Made by a program: the position numbers and the translations under genes. Shown here one piece after another: positions 36,901 to 46,664 of a stretch of DNA of 64,000 nt. Numbering within the stretch: position 1 is the first letter of the stretch; each line of letters opens with the position of its first letter. Below the pieces are notes generated by a model. The model saw only the letters and a list, made by a program, of their open reading frames with translations, was not told the DNA's origin and did not search any database. Source of the stretch: Vreelandella neptunia (GTDB lineage: Bacteria > Pseudomonadota > Gammaproteobacteria > Pseudomonadales > Halomonadaceae); assembly GCF_000712975.1 (NCBI RefSeq), contig NZ_JHQL01000003.1:496001-560000 (forward strand). The letters are read 5' to 3'.

Positions 36901-38385
36901 ATGTCCTCCTTTATTCTCGCCATTGACCAAGGTACCACCAGCTCGCGCGCCATTTTGTTTGACCGCCAAGGCCAAATAGAGGCGGTTGCTCAACAGGAAT
37001 TCCCCCAGCACTTCCCCCAAGATGGGTGGATAGAACATGATCCCGAAAATATTTGGGAGACTGTCATTGCCACTTGTCGTGAGGTGCTCGAAAAAGCGAG
37101 TATTTTGCCAGAGCAGATTGATGGAATTGGCATTACTAATCAGCGTGAAACCACGGTGGTATGGGATAGAGAGACGGGTAAGCCTCTCTATAATGCAATT
37201 GTTTGGCAAGATCGGCGCACCTCTGAGCTTTGTCAAACACTCCGCGATCAAGGGCACACTGAGGCAGTACAAGCGAAGACTGGCCTCTTGATAGACCCCT
37301 ATTTTTCTGCCACCAAACTCGCCTGGATACTCGATAACGTCGCAGGAGCCCGCGAGCGTGCACAGCGCGGTGAGTTACTGTTTGGCACTATTGATACCTT
37401 TTTAATTTGGCGATTAACCAATGGTAAACAGCATGTCACTGATGCCACCAATGCGTCACGGACAGCTATTTTTAATATTCATAATCAAACATGGGATGAG
37501 GAACTGTTAGCGTTATTCAACGTTCCTGCCAACATGCTGCCTGAGGTAAAAGACTCCAGCGATGATTTTGGTACCACTGACGCGCATTGGTTAGGGGCAT
37601 CTATCCCCATTGCCGGTGTTGCAGGTGACCAGCAGGCCGCGCTGGTTGGTCAAGCGTGCTTTCAGCCAGGGATGGGAAAAAGCACCTATGGCACCGGCTG
37701 TTTTATGATCGTCAATACTGGAGATACGCCGTCGGTATCACGCAACCGCCTATTAACGACGATAGGCTACCGAATTAACGGCAAGCCCACCTATGCAATG
37801 GAAGGCAGTATTTTCGTTGCAGGGGCGACTGTTCAATGGCTGCGAGATGGATTGAATTTGTTTGCGGATGCGTCAGAGACCGAGGCGCTTGCCAAAGAAA
37901 CTCGCAGCGGACATAGCGTTTACTTGGTGCCGGCCTTTACTGGCTTGGGTGCTCCTCATTGGGATCCTAAAGCGCGAGGGGCAATTTTTGGTCTGACCCG
38001 AGATACTGGCATTGCCGAAATTGTTGCGGCAGGGCTTCAGGCAGTGTGTTACCAAACCCGTGACTTACAACACTGCATGAACGACGATATGGAAGCTACG
38101 CCAGGTAATCTACGTGTAGACGGTGGCATGGTAAAGAATAGCTGGGTGATGCAGTTCTTAGCCGATATGCTTAACGTTCAGGTAGATAGACCCACGATTC
38201 TTGAAACAACAGCGCTGGGAGCCGCTTACTTGGCAGGCTTGCGTTTGGGCTGGTACGACACACTGGAAGAAATTGAACAACTCTGGCGGTGCGAAAAGAG
38301 CTTTACGCCAACAATGCAAGAGACAACCCGGGATGCGTTATATCAAGGCTGGCTAGACGCCGTAAATCGCGTGCGTTCGAATTAA
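36901..38385 (+). CDS. glpK: Glycerol kinase
   Basis: Phosphorylates glycerol with ATP to glycerol 3-phosphate. The 494-residue FGGY-family protein has [18 protein letters not shown] (about 4-21), [28 protein letters not shown], and [13 protein letters not shown] plus the C-terminal FGGY signature region [20 protein letters not shown]. The ATG at 36901 matches the family start. A longer in-frame start (TTG at 36835) has a GGAG site upstream and would add 22 residues rich in Lys/Asn/Gln; I regard it as less likely. A strong terminator follows. Confidence 0.95.
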   Translation: MSSFILAIDQGTTSSRAILFDRQGQIEAVAQQEFPQHFPQDGWIEHDPENIWETVIATCREVLEKASILPEQIDGIGITNQRETTVVWDRETGKPLYNAIVWQDRRTSELCQTLRDQGHTEAVQAKTGLLIDPYFSATKLAWILDNVAGARERAQRGELLFGTIDTFLIWRLTNGKQHVTDATNASRTAIFNIHNQTWDEELLALFNVPANMLPEVKDSSDDFGTTDAHWLGASIPIAGVAGDQQAALVGQACFQPGMGKSTYGTGCFMIVNTGDTPSVSRNRLLTTIGYRINGKPTYAMEGSIFVAGATVQWLRDGLNLFADASETEALAKETRSGHSVYLVPAFTGLGAPHWDPKARGAIFGLTRDTGIAEIVAAGLQAVCYQTRDLQHCMNDDMEATPGNLRVDGGMVKNSWVMQFLADMLNVQVDRPTILETTALGAAYLAGLRLGWYDTLEEIEQLWRCEKSFTPTMQETTRDALYQGWLDAVNRVRSN

Positions 38386-38413
38386 CAACAATTTATTGGT
38401 CACTTCAATACGC

Positions 38414-38443
38414 AAAAGCCGCTATCGATGATAGCGGCTTTTT
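38414..38443. terminator. Rho-independent terminator between glpK and glpD
   Basis: Perfect stem AAAAGCCGCTATC / GATAGCGGCTTTT with a short loop and a T-run, starting 28 bp after glpK; glpD ends 26 bp beyond it on the other strand. The A and T runs allow it to work in both directions. Confidence 0.88.
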
Positions 38444-38468
38444 GATGTTGTTGATGGTTGATGGTTGA

Positions 38469-40124
38469 TCAATGAGTATGCTGTGGCTCTGCTTGGGCAA
38501 CGTAGGGCTGTGATGTGTCGCGATTCTCAGCAAAGTAGGTGGCAAAGCGCTCTTCCGCTTGATCCCCAAATAGAACTTGGCACGCCTCTTTCAGCCCCTT
38601 AGAGTGACGCAACTGCTCATGGTGGACAACCAGCGAGACCTTAGCTCTTCGGCGCAAGAAGTCCTCCAATTGAGTAATCATTTCATGGTCCCGGGCATGC
38701 TCTAGTTCGCAACGAATATACTCGGTACCTTCAATGAGAATATCAGCCTCCGCAGGGTCTTGGCGGATCTTTTCTAGCATTTGCATGGCCTGCTCAGCAT
38801 AACGACGCCATAGCCGCGAGGAGAGTGGTTCAGTGGATGTCGGGGCGGTCATCGCATCTAACCCCATCCGCTTAGCCTGATCCATAAATTGCTGTTTAAC
38901 GGGCTCTGGCGGCTCACCATACCAGCGATAGTCAATATCGCTGAGGTTAACGCCTAATCTAACTACTTCTTCAGCGATTTCATCGCCTACATTCAAGCAG
39001 TCGGTTAATTTACCGCCAAAAATACTGATGTGGGCGCTATCCGCATTGGTATCGATCACGTGTTTACGCGACAGCTGGAGAAAATCGCGATCGCTACCTT
39101 GATCCGCTTTGATGGCTAACGGGCGAACACCACAGCGTGTTGAAATAATATCGTCTTGTGTCAGTGGCTTTTCTAACGTTAGGCGCTTATTGATATTTTC
39201 TAATACGAAGTCGATATCTTCAGCAGTGACATCGACCTCTGGATGTTCCATATGCGTATCAGTGGTGCCGATACAAGTACGGTTTCCCATAGGGATGACA
39301 AAAAACAGTCGTCCATCGTCGGCAAAGAACGCAAGAACCCGTTTTGTTTTGGTTAATTGCGGGACGATAAGGTGAATACCTTTTGAATAAAGGTGCTGAT
39401 GGGTGGTTTTTTCTCCGGTGAGCGCGTTGTGCTGGTCTACCCACGGGCCAGCAGCATTAATTAATACTTTTGAGCGAATGTTAAACGTGCTGCCATCCAT
39501 CACATTACGCGCTTTTGTTATCCAGTACTGTCCCTCGCGCTCAGCACCAAGAGACTCAACATAATTGGCTGCAATCGCTCCATAATTTAGCGAATGACGA
39601 ACAAAATTAAATACAAACCGGGCATCATTATCGTGTAGGTAGGCATCTGAGTATTCGAACCCGCCTATTGAACCTTCGATATCAATAATTGGCTCTTCTT
39701 GCTTAATGTTTTTAGGGGACAGTAAACGAGGCAACTTAGTAAAGCCGTTGCCCATGAGCCAGTAGAGCCAGGTACCCGCCCATAAGTACTTTGGCGAATG
39801 GCGGAAACCTTTGCTGATAGTGGTAAGAAAGCGAATTTCCTGAACGGTAGAAGGGTAACTTTTAATCAAGTGATTACGGCTTTTACACAGTTTACGAACT
39901 AATGCGAAATCCTTGCTTTCCATATATTTAATGCCCCCCCAAACTAAGTTAGAGGAGTGCATACTGGTGCTTCCCGCAAAATCACCGCGGTCTATTAAAG
40001 CGACCTTAGCACCTTTTCCTGCAAGCGCAGCGGCGGTCGCTGCACCATTAATGCCGCCACCGATGATTAGTGCGTCAAAGTCGTCAGTGTGCAATTTCTC
40101 AATATTCCGGTTACGCAGTTTCAT
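38469..40124 (-). CDS. glpD: FAD-dependent glycerol-3-phosphate dehydrogenase
   Basis: Membrane-associated flavoenzyme oxidising glycerol 3-phosphate to dihydroxyacetone phosphate with electrons going to quinone. The 551-residue protein has the FAD motif DALIIGGGINGAATA (about 16-30) and the GlpD motif STSMHSSNLVWGGIKYM (about 51-67). The ATG at 40124 gives MKLRNRNIEKLHTDDFDALIIGGG; an in-frame start at 40178 is less likely. It lies downstream of the glycerol ABC transporter genes on the same strand. Confidence 0.93.
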   Translation of the reverse strand: MKLRNRNIEKLHTDDFDALIIGGGINGAATAAALAGKGAKVALIDRGDFAGSTSMHSSNLVWGGIKYMESKDFALVRKLCKSRNHLIKSYPSTVQEIRFLTTISKGFRHSPKYLWAGTWLYWLMGNGFTKLPRLLSPKNIKQEEPIIDIEGSIGGFEYSDAYLHDNDARFVFNFVRHSLNYGAIAANYVESLGAEREGQYWITKARNVMDGSTFNIRSKVLINAAGPWVDQHNALTGEKTTHQHLYSKGIHLIVPQLTKTKRVLAFFADDGRLFFVIPMGNRTCIGTTDTHMEHPEVDVTAEDIDFVLENINKRLTLEKPLTQDDIISTRCGVRPLAIKADQGSDRDFLQLSRKHVIDTNADSAHISIFGGKLTDCLNVGDEIAEEVVRLGVNLSDIDYRWYGEPPEPVKQQFMDQAKRMGLDAMTAPTSTEPLSSRLWRRYAEQAMQMLEKIRQDPAEADILIEGTEYIRCELEHARDHEMITQLEDFLRRRAKVSLVVHHEQLRHSKGLKEACQVLFGDQAEERFATYFAENRDTSQPYVAQAEPQHTH

Positions 40125-40263
40125 AGCGGTTCCAATTAACAAAGAAAAAGCCCCGTATTTAGGTAGCGGTTTCAACATGACAACAAAGCAATAAGCCTAA
40201 GTAGACCAGCCAGCCCTGCTGTTATTTGCTTGCCGCTGATGAAACCTAGTGTCGGCCTGAAAG

Positions 40264-40283
40264 GGGCGGGCAACTGCCCGCCC
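40264..40283 (-). terminator. GC-rich hairpin between glpV and glpD
   Basis: Palindrome GGGCGGGCAACTGCCCGCCC: 9-bp stem GGGCGGGCA / TGCCCGCCC. On the minus strand it is followed by only a weak T stretch (CCCCTTTC), so it may be a partial terminator that lowers glpD expression relative to glpV. Confidence 0.6.
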
Positions 40284-40290
40284 AAAAGGA

Positions 40291-42030
40291 TTAGCGGGTA
40301 CCCGCTTCCATCCAAGCTTCCATCATTTCATCGTAAGGAACGGTAGTTCCTTGCGGCATTTCATCATCAAGCTTCTGCTTAGGAGAGCCTTCTTGATCCA
40401 GCCAGTATTGCGGGTCGCGCTCTTCGTTAAGCATTGGGGCATAGCTGTCGAAGACGTTTGCGCGTGCTAAGCGGTGCATGGTGTTATCCATGTCTGCTGC
40501 TAGCTTATCCAAACCCTCTTGAGGAGTAACTTCACCACTCATTACCGGTGCTAGGTTTTGCCACCACAGTGGAGCCATACGTGGGTAATCGGGTACGTTG
40601 GTGCCCGTAGGTGTCCAGTTGGATTCGTTGGGGCTGCGGTAGAACTCAACCAAACCGCCAAGCTTAGGTGCCATTTCGGTCATCTGTTCAGAGAAAATGT
40701 CAGACTCGCGAATAGGCGTTAGGCCAGCCATCAGTTTTTCAAGAGAGGTTGTTTTGGCCACCGTAAACTGGGCAAATAGCCAAGCAGCGGTACGGCGATC
40801 TTCAGGTGTGGAGTCAAAGAATGTCCATGCCCCCACGTCTTGATAGCCTACTTTCATGCCTTCTTCCCAATACGGGCCAGTGGGGGAAGGGGCCATACGC
40901 CATAGCGGGTTGCCTTCATCGTCGGTTACTGCCACGGCAGGGTCGGTCATGTCTGCTGTGAAGGCGGTATACCAGAAAATTTGCTGGGCAATATGGCCTT
41001 GGGCGGGAACTGGGCCGGCCTCACCAAAGGTCATGCCTTGGGCTTCTTCGGGAGCGTAGTCACGAAGCCAATCAACCGCTTTTTGCATTGCAAAGACAGA
41101 CGCTGGCGAGTTGGTCGCACCGCCACGGCTAACGCTAGCGCCTACCGGCTGGCTATCTTCGTTGACACGAATGCCCCAGTCGTCAACTGGGTTGCCAGAC
41201 GGCACGCCAGGACTGCCCATGCCTGCCATGGAGAGCCAGGAGTCGTGGAAACGCCAGCCAAGTGATGGATCACGACGGCCGTAATCCATGTGGCCATAGA
41301 CGGTAGTTCCATCGATTTCACCGACATGATCGGTAAAGAACTCGGCAATATCTTCGTAAGCCGTCCAGTTGGTGGGCACTCCGAGATCATAGCCGTAAAT
41401 TTCTCGGAACTGCTCTTGCAGGTCTTCACGCTGGAACCAGTCATAGCGGAACCAGTAAAGGTTAGCAAATTGCTGAGTAGGTAGCTGGAATAAGCTACCA
41501 TCTGGGCCGGTGCCATACTGCAAGCCAATAAAGTCGTCTAGGTCCAGTGTGGGCAGTGTGTAATCTGCCCATTCGTTTTCCATTGCCTGCGTGAGGTTGA
41601 TGGTAGTGCCGTAGCGGATGTGCGTGCCGATAGAGTCGGTATCATTAACAAAGCCGTCATAGATGCTGTTACCTGATTGCATCTGGTTTTGCATGGTGTC
41701 GACAACGTCGCCTTCACCAATAATATTGTGAGTAATATTGATGCCGGTTAGCTCACTGAATGCTTCTGCCAGTACTTCGCTTTCATAAACGTGGGTGGTT
41801 AAGCCTTCTGCGACAGTTTGAATATCCATACCACGGAATGGCTCAGCTGCTTTTGCAAACCAAAGAAGCTCTTCAATTTGCTCTTCACGACTTAGGGTCG
41901 AGTTTTGGAAATGTTCGTCGACCAAGCGTTCCGCGATTGCCCGTGCGTCGTGATCGTCGGCCATCAGTGTCCCTGATGCGAGCATAAGACTGGCGGCGAG
42001 TGTAGTAAGTTTGAACTTGTTATTACGCAT
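40291..42030 (-). CDS. glpV: Glycerol ABC transporter, substrate-binding protein
   Basis: A 579-residue periplasmic protein with a signal peptide (1-24, ending LMA). It has the long-type extracellular binding-protein architecture of the GlpV group: an extended N-terminal region (AERLVDEHFQNSTLSREEQIEELLWFAKAAEPFRG) and an inserted segment relative to usual maltose-type proteins. It is the binding partner of the permeases and ATPases encoded upstream, in the arrangement known from the rhizobial glpSTPQ(U)V glycerol importer. Glycerol as substrate is inferred from the flanking glpD, glpK and glpR. Confidence 0.85.
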   Translation of the reverse strand: MRNNKFKLTTLAASLMLASGTLMADDHDARAIAERLVDEHFQNSTLSREEQIEELLWFAKAAEPFRGMDIQTVAEGLTTHVYESEVLAEAFSELTGINITHNIIGEGDVVDTMQNQMQSGNSIYDGFVNDTDSIGTHIRYGTTINLTQAMENEWADYTLPTLDLDDFIGLQYGTGPDGSLFQLPTQQFANLYWFRYDWFQREDLQEQFREIYGYDLGVPTNWTAYEDIAEFFTDHVGEIDGTTVYGHMDYGRRDPSLGWRFHDSWLSMAGMGSPGVPSGNPVDDWGIRVNEDSQPVGASVSRGGATNSPASVFAMQKAVDWLRDYAPEEAQGMTFGEAGPVPAQGHIAQQIFWYTAFTADMTDPAVAVTDDEGNPLWRMAPSPTGPYWEEGMKVGYQDVGAWTFFDSTPEDRRTAAWLFAQFTVAKTTSLEKLMAGLTPIRESDIFSEQMTEMAPKLGGLVEFYRSPNESNWTPTGTNVPDYPRMAPLWWQNLAPVMSGEVTPQEGLDKLAADMDNTMHRLARANVFDSYAPMLNEERDPQYWLDQEGSPKQKLDDEMPQGTTVPYDEMMEAWMEAGTR

Positions 42031-42102
42031 GTTGACCTCGTTTTATTGTGTTCTTCCTTGATAGCATGAGCGTCCTTGATACTGCCGTACTTAACGCTAG
42101 GG

Positions 42103-42375
42103 CTATCCCCAGCGCATTAACACCAGCAGCCATACCGCTGATAGTGCCAGTGCAATCCAAATCGAAAGTGACGTGAATCCAATAACACCCAGGTGAATAA
42201 AGGCGGCTGACAGCAGGCTAATAAACAGGCGGTCACCTCGGGTGGTCGATATAGGTAAAAAGCCTTTTCTTTCAATGCTGGGTGAACGCAGTTCCCAGAT
42301 CGTCATGCCTGCTAACATGGCCGCAATGGAAGAAAAGAAAATAGCCGTCGGTAAGGTCCATACCATCCAGGACAT
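42103..42375 (-). CDS. DUF2160 family membrane protein of the glycerol ABC operon
   Basis: A 90-residue protein with three hydrophobic segments (about 8-25, 51-66, 70-86) and the conserved MTIWELRSPSIERKGFLPISTTRGDRLFISLL segment of DUF2160. It sits between the permease gene and the binding-protein gene, where the rhizobial operon has the small gene glpU. Its role in glycerol uptake is not known. Confidence 0.8.
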   Translation of the reverse strand: MSWMVWTLPTAIFFSSIAAMLAGMTIWELRSPSIERKGFLPISTTRGDRLFISLLSAAFIHLGVIGFTSLSIWIALALSAVWLLVLMRWG

Positions 42376-42389
42376 GAGATTTACTCCTC

Positions 42390-43286
42390 TTAGGTGCGGC
42401 CCAGGGCAAAGCCCTTAGCGATGTGATTGCGTACGAAGTAAACCACTAGAATGCCGGGAACGATGGTTAACATACCGGCGGCGGCCAGTGTGCCCCAATC
42501 GATACCCGAAGCCGTGGATGTTCTTGTCATAATCATGCCGATAGGCTGTGCATCAGTGGCAGTTAATGTTCGCGCCAGCAGCAGTTCAACCCAGGAGAAC
42601 ATGAATAGGAAGAACAGTACGACGCCGATACCAGAACTGATCATGGGAATGAAAATCTTGACGAAGAACTTAGGAAAACTGTAACCATCGATATAAGCGG
42701 TTTCGTCGATTTCCTTAGGAACGCTGCTCATAAAGCCTTCCAATATCCAAATAGCTAACGGGATATTGAACAAGCAATGTGCCATGGCCACCGCAATGTG
42801 GGTGTCAAATAGCCCAACAGAGTAATACAGCTGGAAGTAGGGCAGCAGGAAGACCGCTGGCGGTGCCATCAAGTTTGTTAATAGCCAGAAAAATAGATGT
42901 TTATCACCGATAAACTTGTAACGGCTAAAGGCATAGGCGGCAGGCAGTGCCACTAACATGGTGATAATCATATTCATCACCACATACATGATGGAGTTGA
43001 CGTACCCCATGTACCAGCTTGGGTTAGTGAAGATGCCAATGTAATTATCAAAGGTCAGGTTCTGCGGCCATAGCGTCATTGACCCAAGGATCTCGCTGTT
43101 AGTTTGCAGCGACATATTGAGTAGCCAATAAAGGGGTAGCATCAGCAGCACAATGTAAATACCCAGTAGCACTCGCTTTCTTAACCGAGAGCGTGAGTTA
43201 CGCTTGCGCCGCTCAGCTGCTGGAACCTTACTGAAAATAGTGTTGTATTTTTCACCCTGTTGGGTGTTTTCAAGTTGGTAAGTCAT
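42390..43286 (-). CDS. glpQ: Glycerol ABC transporter, permease GlpQ
   Basis: A 298-residue MalG-type permease with six helices and the EAA loop segment EGFMSSVPKEIDETAYIDGYSFPKFFVKIFIPM (about 182-214). A polar N-terminus of about 35 residues precedes the first helix. It starts 1 bp after the glpP stop. This name is the transporter gene, not the unrelated glycerophosphodiesterase also called GlpQ. Confidence 0.87.
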   Translation of the reverse strand: MTYQLENTQQGEKYNTIFSKVPAAERRKRNSRSRLRKRVLLGIYIVLLMLPLYWLLNMSLQTNSEILGSMTLWPQNLTFDNYIGIFTNPSWYMGYVNSIMYVVMNMIITMLVALPAAYAFSRYKFIGDKHLFFWLLTNLMAPPAVFLLPYFQLYYSVGLFDTHIAVAMAHCLFNIPLAIWILEGFMSSVPKEIDETAYIDGYSFPKFFVKIFIPMISSGIGVVLFFLFMFSWVELLLARTLTATDAQPIGMIMTRTSTASGIDWGTLAAAGMLTIVPGILVVYFVRNHIAKGFALGRT

Positions 43287-43287
43287 C

Positions 43288-44175
43288 TCACGCGCCTCCC
43301 TGTGAATTCTTGTCTTTTTGCAGATGCATGATGGTGGTGTAGAAGACCCAGCTCACTAGCAAAATGACCAGGAAGTAAATGATTGAGAAGGCGGCAGAAG
43401 GGCCCAAGTCCTGCTGACCGATAGCCATAGTGGCAAGCGACTGACTTAGGAAAGTAGTAGAACTGCCAGGTCCTCCACCGGTGAGAACGAACGGTTCGGC
43501 GTAGATCATGAACGAGTGCATAAAACGCAGTAGTACCGCGATAACCAAAACGTTAGTGAGCTTTGGTAACTGAATATAGCGAAACACTGCCCATTTAGAG
43601 GCCCGGTCAATTCTTGCTGCTTGATAATAGGCTTCTGGAATAGAGCGCAACCCGCTATAGCAGAGCATCGCGACAAGCGGTGTCCAGTGCCATACATCCA
43701 TTAAGATAATGGTTGCCCAGGCGTCACCGGCATTACGGGTGATGTTGTAATTAATACCTAGCTCGCGCAGGCCCCAGCCCATTAACCCAATATCGCCACG
43801 GGTGAAAATTTGCCAGATACTGCCAACAACGTTCCATGGAATTAGCAACGGGAGCGTAATCAGAATCAGCACTGCTGACGCCTGCCAGCCTTTCTTAGGC
43901 ATAAGCAAAGCAATGCCTATGCCCAGGGGGATCTGGATGGTGAGAATAATCAGTGAAAACAGTATCTGCCGACCAAATGCAGCTTGCAGCGCCGAGTCGT
44001 TAAGCATGGTGCGAAACCACTCGGTGCCAGTAAAGAAGCTGGCGTTGGGGCCTAGTACGTCCTGTACTGAATAGTTGACGACGGTCATTAAAGGAATGAT
44101 GGCCGAAAACGCTACCAGTACCAGCATTGGCAGGACTAATAGCCAGGCGCGGTTGTTATAGACTTTATTATTCAT
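43288..44175 (-). CDS. glpP: Glycerol ABC transporter, permease GlpP
   Basis: A 295-residue MalF-type permease with six helices and an EAA-like segment SIPEAYYQAARIDRASKWAVFRYIQLPKL (about 187-215). Its ATG overlaps the glpT stop by 4 bp (translational coupling). It pairs with GlpQ to form the channel. Confidence 0.87.
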   Translation of the reverse strand: MNNKVYNNRAWLLVLPMLVLVAFSAIIPLMTVVNYSVQDVLGPNASFFTGTEWFRTMLNDSALQAAFGRQILFSLIILTIQIPLGIGIALLMPKKGWQASAVLILITLPLLIPWNVVGSIWQIFTRGDIGLMGWGLRELGINYNITRNAGDAWATIILMDVWHWTPLVAMLCYSGLRSIPEAYYQAARIDRASKWAVFRYIQLPKLTNVLVIAVLLRFMHSFMIYAEPFVLTGGGPGSSTTFLSQSLATMAIGQQDLGPSAAFSIIYFLVILLVSWVFYTTIMHLQKDKNSQGGA

Positions 44176-45269
44176 GAGGTAACCTCCACCCGGTATTCGT
44201 CCACAAACAGCCCTAACTGATCGTGATCGAAGGTGAGATAAATATCGTCTCCGAATTCAGGGTGACCTTCCGGCAAGCGTGCCTTAAACGTCTGACCAGC
44301 TAGCTCAAAGGTAACAATTGAATAAGTGCCTAGGTCCTGAACTTGGCGCTTAAGAGCGGGTAAAGCGCCTTCACGCTTAGAGGCATGTACAGAGACAAAC
44401 TCGGGGCGAATGCCGACTTTTATATTCGAGCTTTTCGCAGTAGCAATAGCATCCACAAACGCTTGCGGCATGGGCAGTGGAATATCAGCAAAGATGACGT
44501 CACCCGCATGGTAGTGAACATCCATAAAATTCATGCCGGGGCTGCCGATAAAATAGCCAACAAAGGTATGGGCGGGGGTTTCAAACAGCTCTTGGGGGGT
44601 ACCAAACTGGACCACCTGACCTTCATACATTACGGCAATTTTATCGGCAAAGGTCGAGGCTTCCAGCTGGTCATGAGTGACGTAAATCATGGTGATATTG
44701 AAGCGCTGGTGAATTTCCTTCAGCTTACGGCGTAACTTCCACTTGAGCTGAGGGTCGATCACCGTCAATGGCTCGTCGAACAGAATTGCCGAGACATCAT
44801 CGCGGACAAGGCCGCGCCCCATAGAGACCTTCTGTTTCTCATCGGCCGTTAACCCTTTTGCTTTGCGCTTGAGCAGCGGAGTTAACTCCAGAATTTCGGC
44901 GACTTCCTCTACCTTTGGCGTGATGCGATGACCTGGAATATTGATATTGCGCAATGGAAAGGCGAGATTATCAAACACCGTCATGGTGTCGTAGATCACT
45001 GGGAACTGGAAAACCTGAGCGATATTACGCTCCTCAGGCGGCAGCTCATTCACGCGCTGTCCATCAAACAATACATCCCCTTCGGAAGGCTCAAGTAGCC
45101 CAGAGATAATATTCAGCAGGGTGGACTTGCCACAGCCCGATGGCCCAAGTAGGGCATAGGCACCACCTTGGTGCCATACGTGTTCCATCTGACGGATTGC
45201 GTAGTCTTCAGGCGATTGAGGATTCGCGCTATAAGTATGGGCAAGGGATTTCAGTACAATCTCAGCCAT
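44172..45269 (-). CDS. glpT: Glycerol ABC transporter, ATP-binding protein GlpT
   Basis: A 365-residue MalK-type ATPase with Walker A GPSGCGKST, Walker B SAILFDEP and C-terminal TOBE-like regulatory domain. The signature motif is degenerate (LTADEKQKVSMGRGLV instead of LSGGQ), as is common for one of the two ATPases in this heterodimeric importer. The ATG at 45269 (MAEIVLKSLAHTYS) is 1 bp after the glpS stop; the longer in-frame start at 45323 lies inside glpS. Not the antiporter also named GlpT. Confidence 0.86.
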   Translation of the reverse strand: MAEIVLKSLAHTYSANPQSPEDYAIRQMEHVWHQGGAYALLGPSGCGKSTLLNIISGLLEPSEGDVLFDGQRVNELPPEERNIAQVFQFPVIYDTMTVFDNLAFPLRNINIPGHRITPKVEEVAEILELTPLLKRKAKGLTADEKQKVSMGRGLVRDDVSAILFDEPLTVIDPQLKWKLRRKLKEIHQRFNITMIYVTHDQLEASTFADKIAVMYEGQVVQFGTPQELFETPAHTFVGYFIGSPGMNFMDVHYHAGDVIFADIPLPMPQAFVDAIATAKSSNIKVGIRPEFVSVHASKREGALPALKRQVQDLGTYSIVTFELAGQTFKARLPEGHPEFGDDIYLTFDHDQLGLFVDEYRVEVTS

Positions 45270-45270
45270 G

Positions 45271-46359
45271 TTAGTTGCCTCCCCGCGTTTCCGGCGTATG
45301 GACGATAGAGCCCTGCTGATCAAACACGAACAGCTTGTGCGTGGGGAAGTAGATCTTAAGGCGTTGGTTGACTTTAGGCGTATGAATGCCCAGCAAATGA
45401 AGTACTAAAGGAAATAAGCTGTGTCGCACATGCAGAAAGGTTTCCGAGCCGCTGATTTCAGCGACTTCTACTTCAACTTCCAGCTCTAAGTCATCCGCCG
45501 CATTCGGCGTTAAGCTAACGTGAGAGGCGCGGACGCCAAAACGATACGCCCCAGGGGGCAGATTGCGCAGAGCCACGTCGCAAGGGAAGTGAATAGTTTG
45601 GTCAAAGGTAATTTCATTGTCAGTAAGATGCCCCGGCACAATATTAATTGGCGGTTCTGAAAACATCTCAGCACTCAAGATGCTCTTAGGCTCGCGATAA
45701 ATTTGCTCGGTGGGGCCGTACTGCAACAGTTTGCCTTCATGCAACACGGCAGTATTGCCGCCTAGTGCTAATGCTTCATTAGGCTCAGTGGTGGCATAGA
45801 CAGCAATGCAGTTACGCGATTTGAATAACTCGCGAAGTTCATCGCGTAGCGCTTCACGCAGTTTGTAATCAAGATTGACCAAAGGTTCATCAAACAAGAT
45901 CAGGTCAGCATCTTTAACCAGCGCACGCCCCATGGCGGTACGCTGCTGCTGCCCACCAGAAAGCTCTAGTGGTAAGCGATCTAATAAGTGGTCTATACCC
46001 AGCATAGCGGCGGTTTCTCTGACGCGCTTGTCGATTTCTTTCTTCGATGTCTTAGCTAACTTAAGAGGAGACGCTATGTTGTTATAAACGTTAAGGCCTG
46101 GGTAATTGATGAATTGCTGATACACCATGGAGACATTACGGTTACGTACTGACACACCAGTAACGTCGTTGCCATCCATATAAATACGCCCACGAGTTGG
46201 GGGCTCCAAGCCTGCCATTAAGCGCATGAGCGTTGTTTTACCTGCTAAGGTTCGTCCTAGCAGCACATTGAAAGAACCCGGCTCCAGCTCAAGGTTTATC
46301 CCACTGATATGGGATTCACCACCGACGATATGGTCGATATTTTGCAGATGTAAGGACAT
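45271..46359 (-). CDS. glpS: Glycerol ABC transporter, ATP-binding protein GlpS
   Basis: A 362-residue MalK-type ATPase. It has a normal signature LSGGQQQRTAMGRALV and Walker B LILFDEP, but the Walker A is unusual: LGRTLAGKTTLM where GxxGxGKST is expected, with Arg-Thr-Leu-Ala before GKTT. With GlpT, whose signature is degenerate, it likely forms a heterodimer. The ATG at 46359 gives MSLHLQNIDHIVGGESH. It is the first gene of the operon glpS-T-P-Q-DUF2160-V, with glpD downstream. Confidence 0.86.
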   Translation of the reverse strand: MSLHLQNIDHIVGGESHISGINLELEPGSFNVLLGRTLAGKTTLMRLMAGLEPPTRGRIYMDGNDVTGVSVRNRNVSMVYQQFINYPGLNVYNNIASPLKLAKTSKKEIDKRVRETAAMLGIDHLLDRLPLELSGGQQQRTAMGRALVKDADLILFDEPLVNLDYKLREALRDELRELFKSRNCIAVYATTEPNEALALGGNTAVLHEGKLLQYGPTEQIYREPKSILSAEMFSEPPINIVPGHLTDNEITFDQTIHFPCDVALRNLPPGAYRFGVRASHVSLTPNAADDLELEVEVEVAEISGSETFLHVRHSLFPLVLHLLGIHTPKVNQRLKIYFPTHKLFVFDQQGSIVHTPETRGGN

Positions 46360-46577
46360 GCCGATCTCGCTAACGTCATTGTTATTGGTAGATGTTGTCG
46401 GTAGAAGTCTTGCGTTGATCGTAATTTTTACGCGCTTTATTTTCAATAACGAAAGGCTAGTTGATCACTTGCGAACTTGCAACGACTTTTGAGGCTGTTT
46501 GTATTCGCTTTTAGGCGTACATTGGCCATTAAAGAAAGTTAACTGGTGACTTTTCAATCTCTTGAGGTGATAAACAA

Positions 46578-46604
46578 ATGTTCGTTTGTTTCGTTTTTGA
46601 AAAT
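46578..46604. promoter_or_regulatory. Possible GlpR-type site upstream of glpS
   Basis: Sequence with half-site ATGTTCGTT (46578-46586) followed by TTTCGTTTTTGAAAAT. ATGTTCGT and TTTCGAAA also occur before glpR (35887-35911). The half-site resembles the E. coli GlpR box (ATGTTCG...CGAACAT). It lies about 220 bp from the glpS start, so the assignment is weak. Confidence 0.35.
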
Positions 46605-46610
46605 GCGCGT

Positions 46611-46637
46611 AAAAAAACCGGCCTGAAGAGGCCGGTT
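46611..46637 (-). terminator. Rho-independent terminator of fadE
   Basis: Stem ACCGGCCT / AGGCCGGT with loop GAAG, preceded on the plus strand by seven A, which is a T-run on the minus strand. It lies 28 bp beyond the fadE stop. Confidence 0.9.
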
Positions 46638-46664
46638 GGGAAGGCTAGTTAAAGTGGGGTGTGA

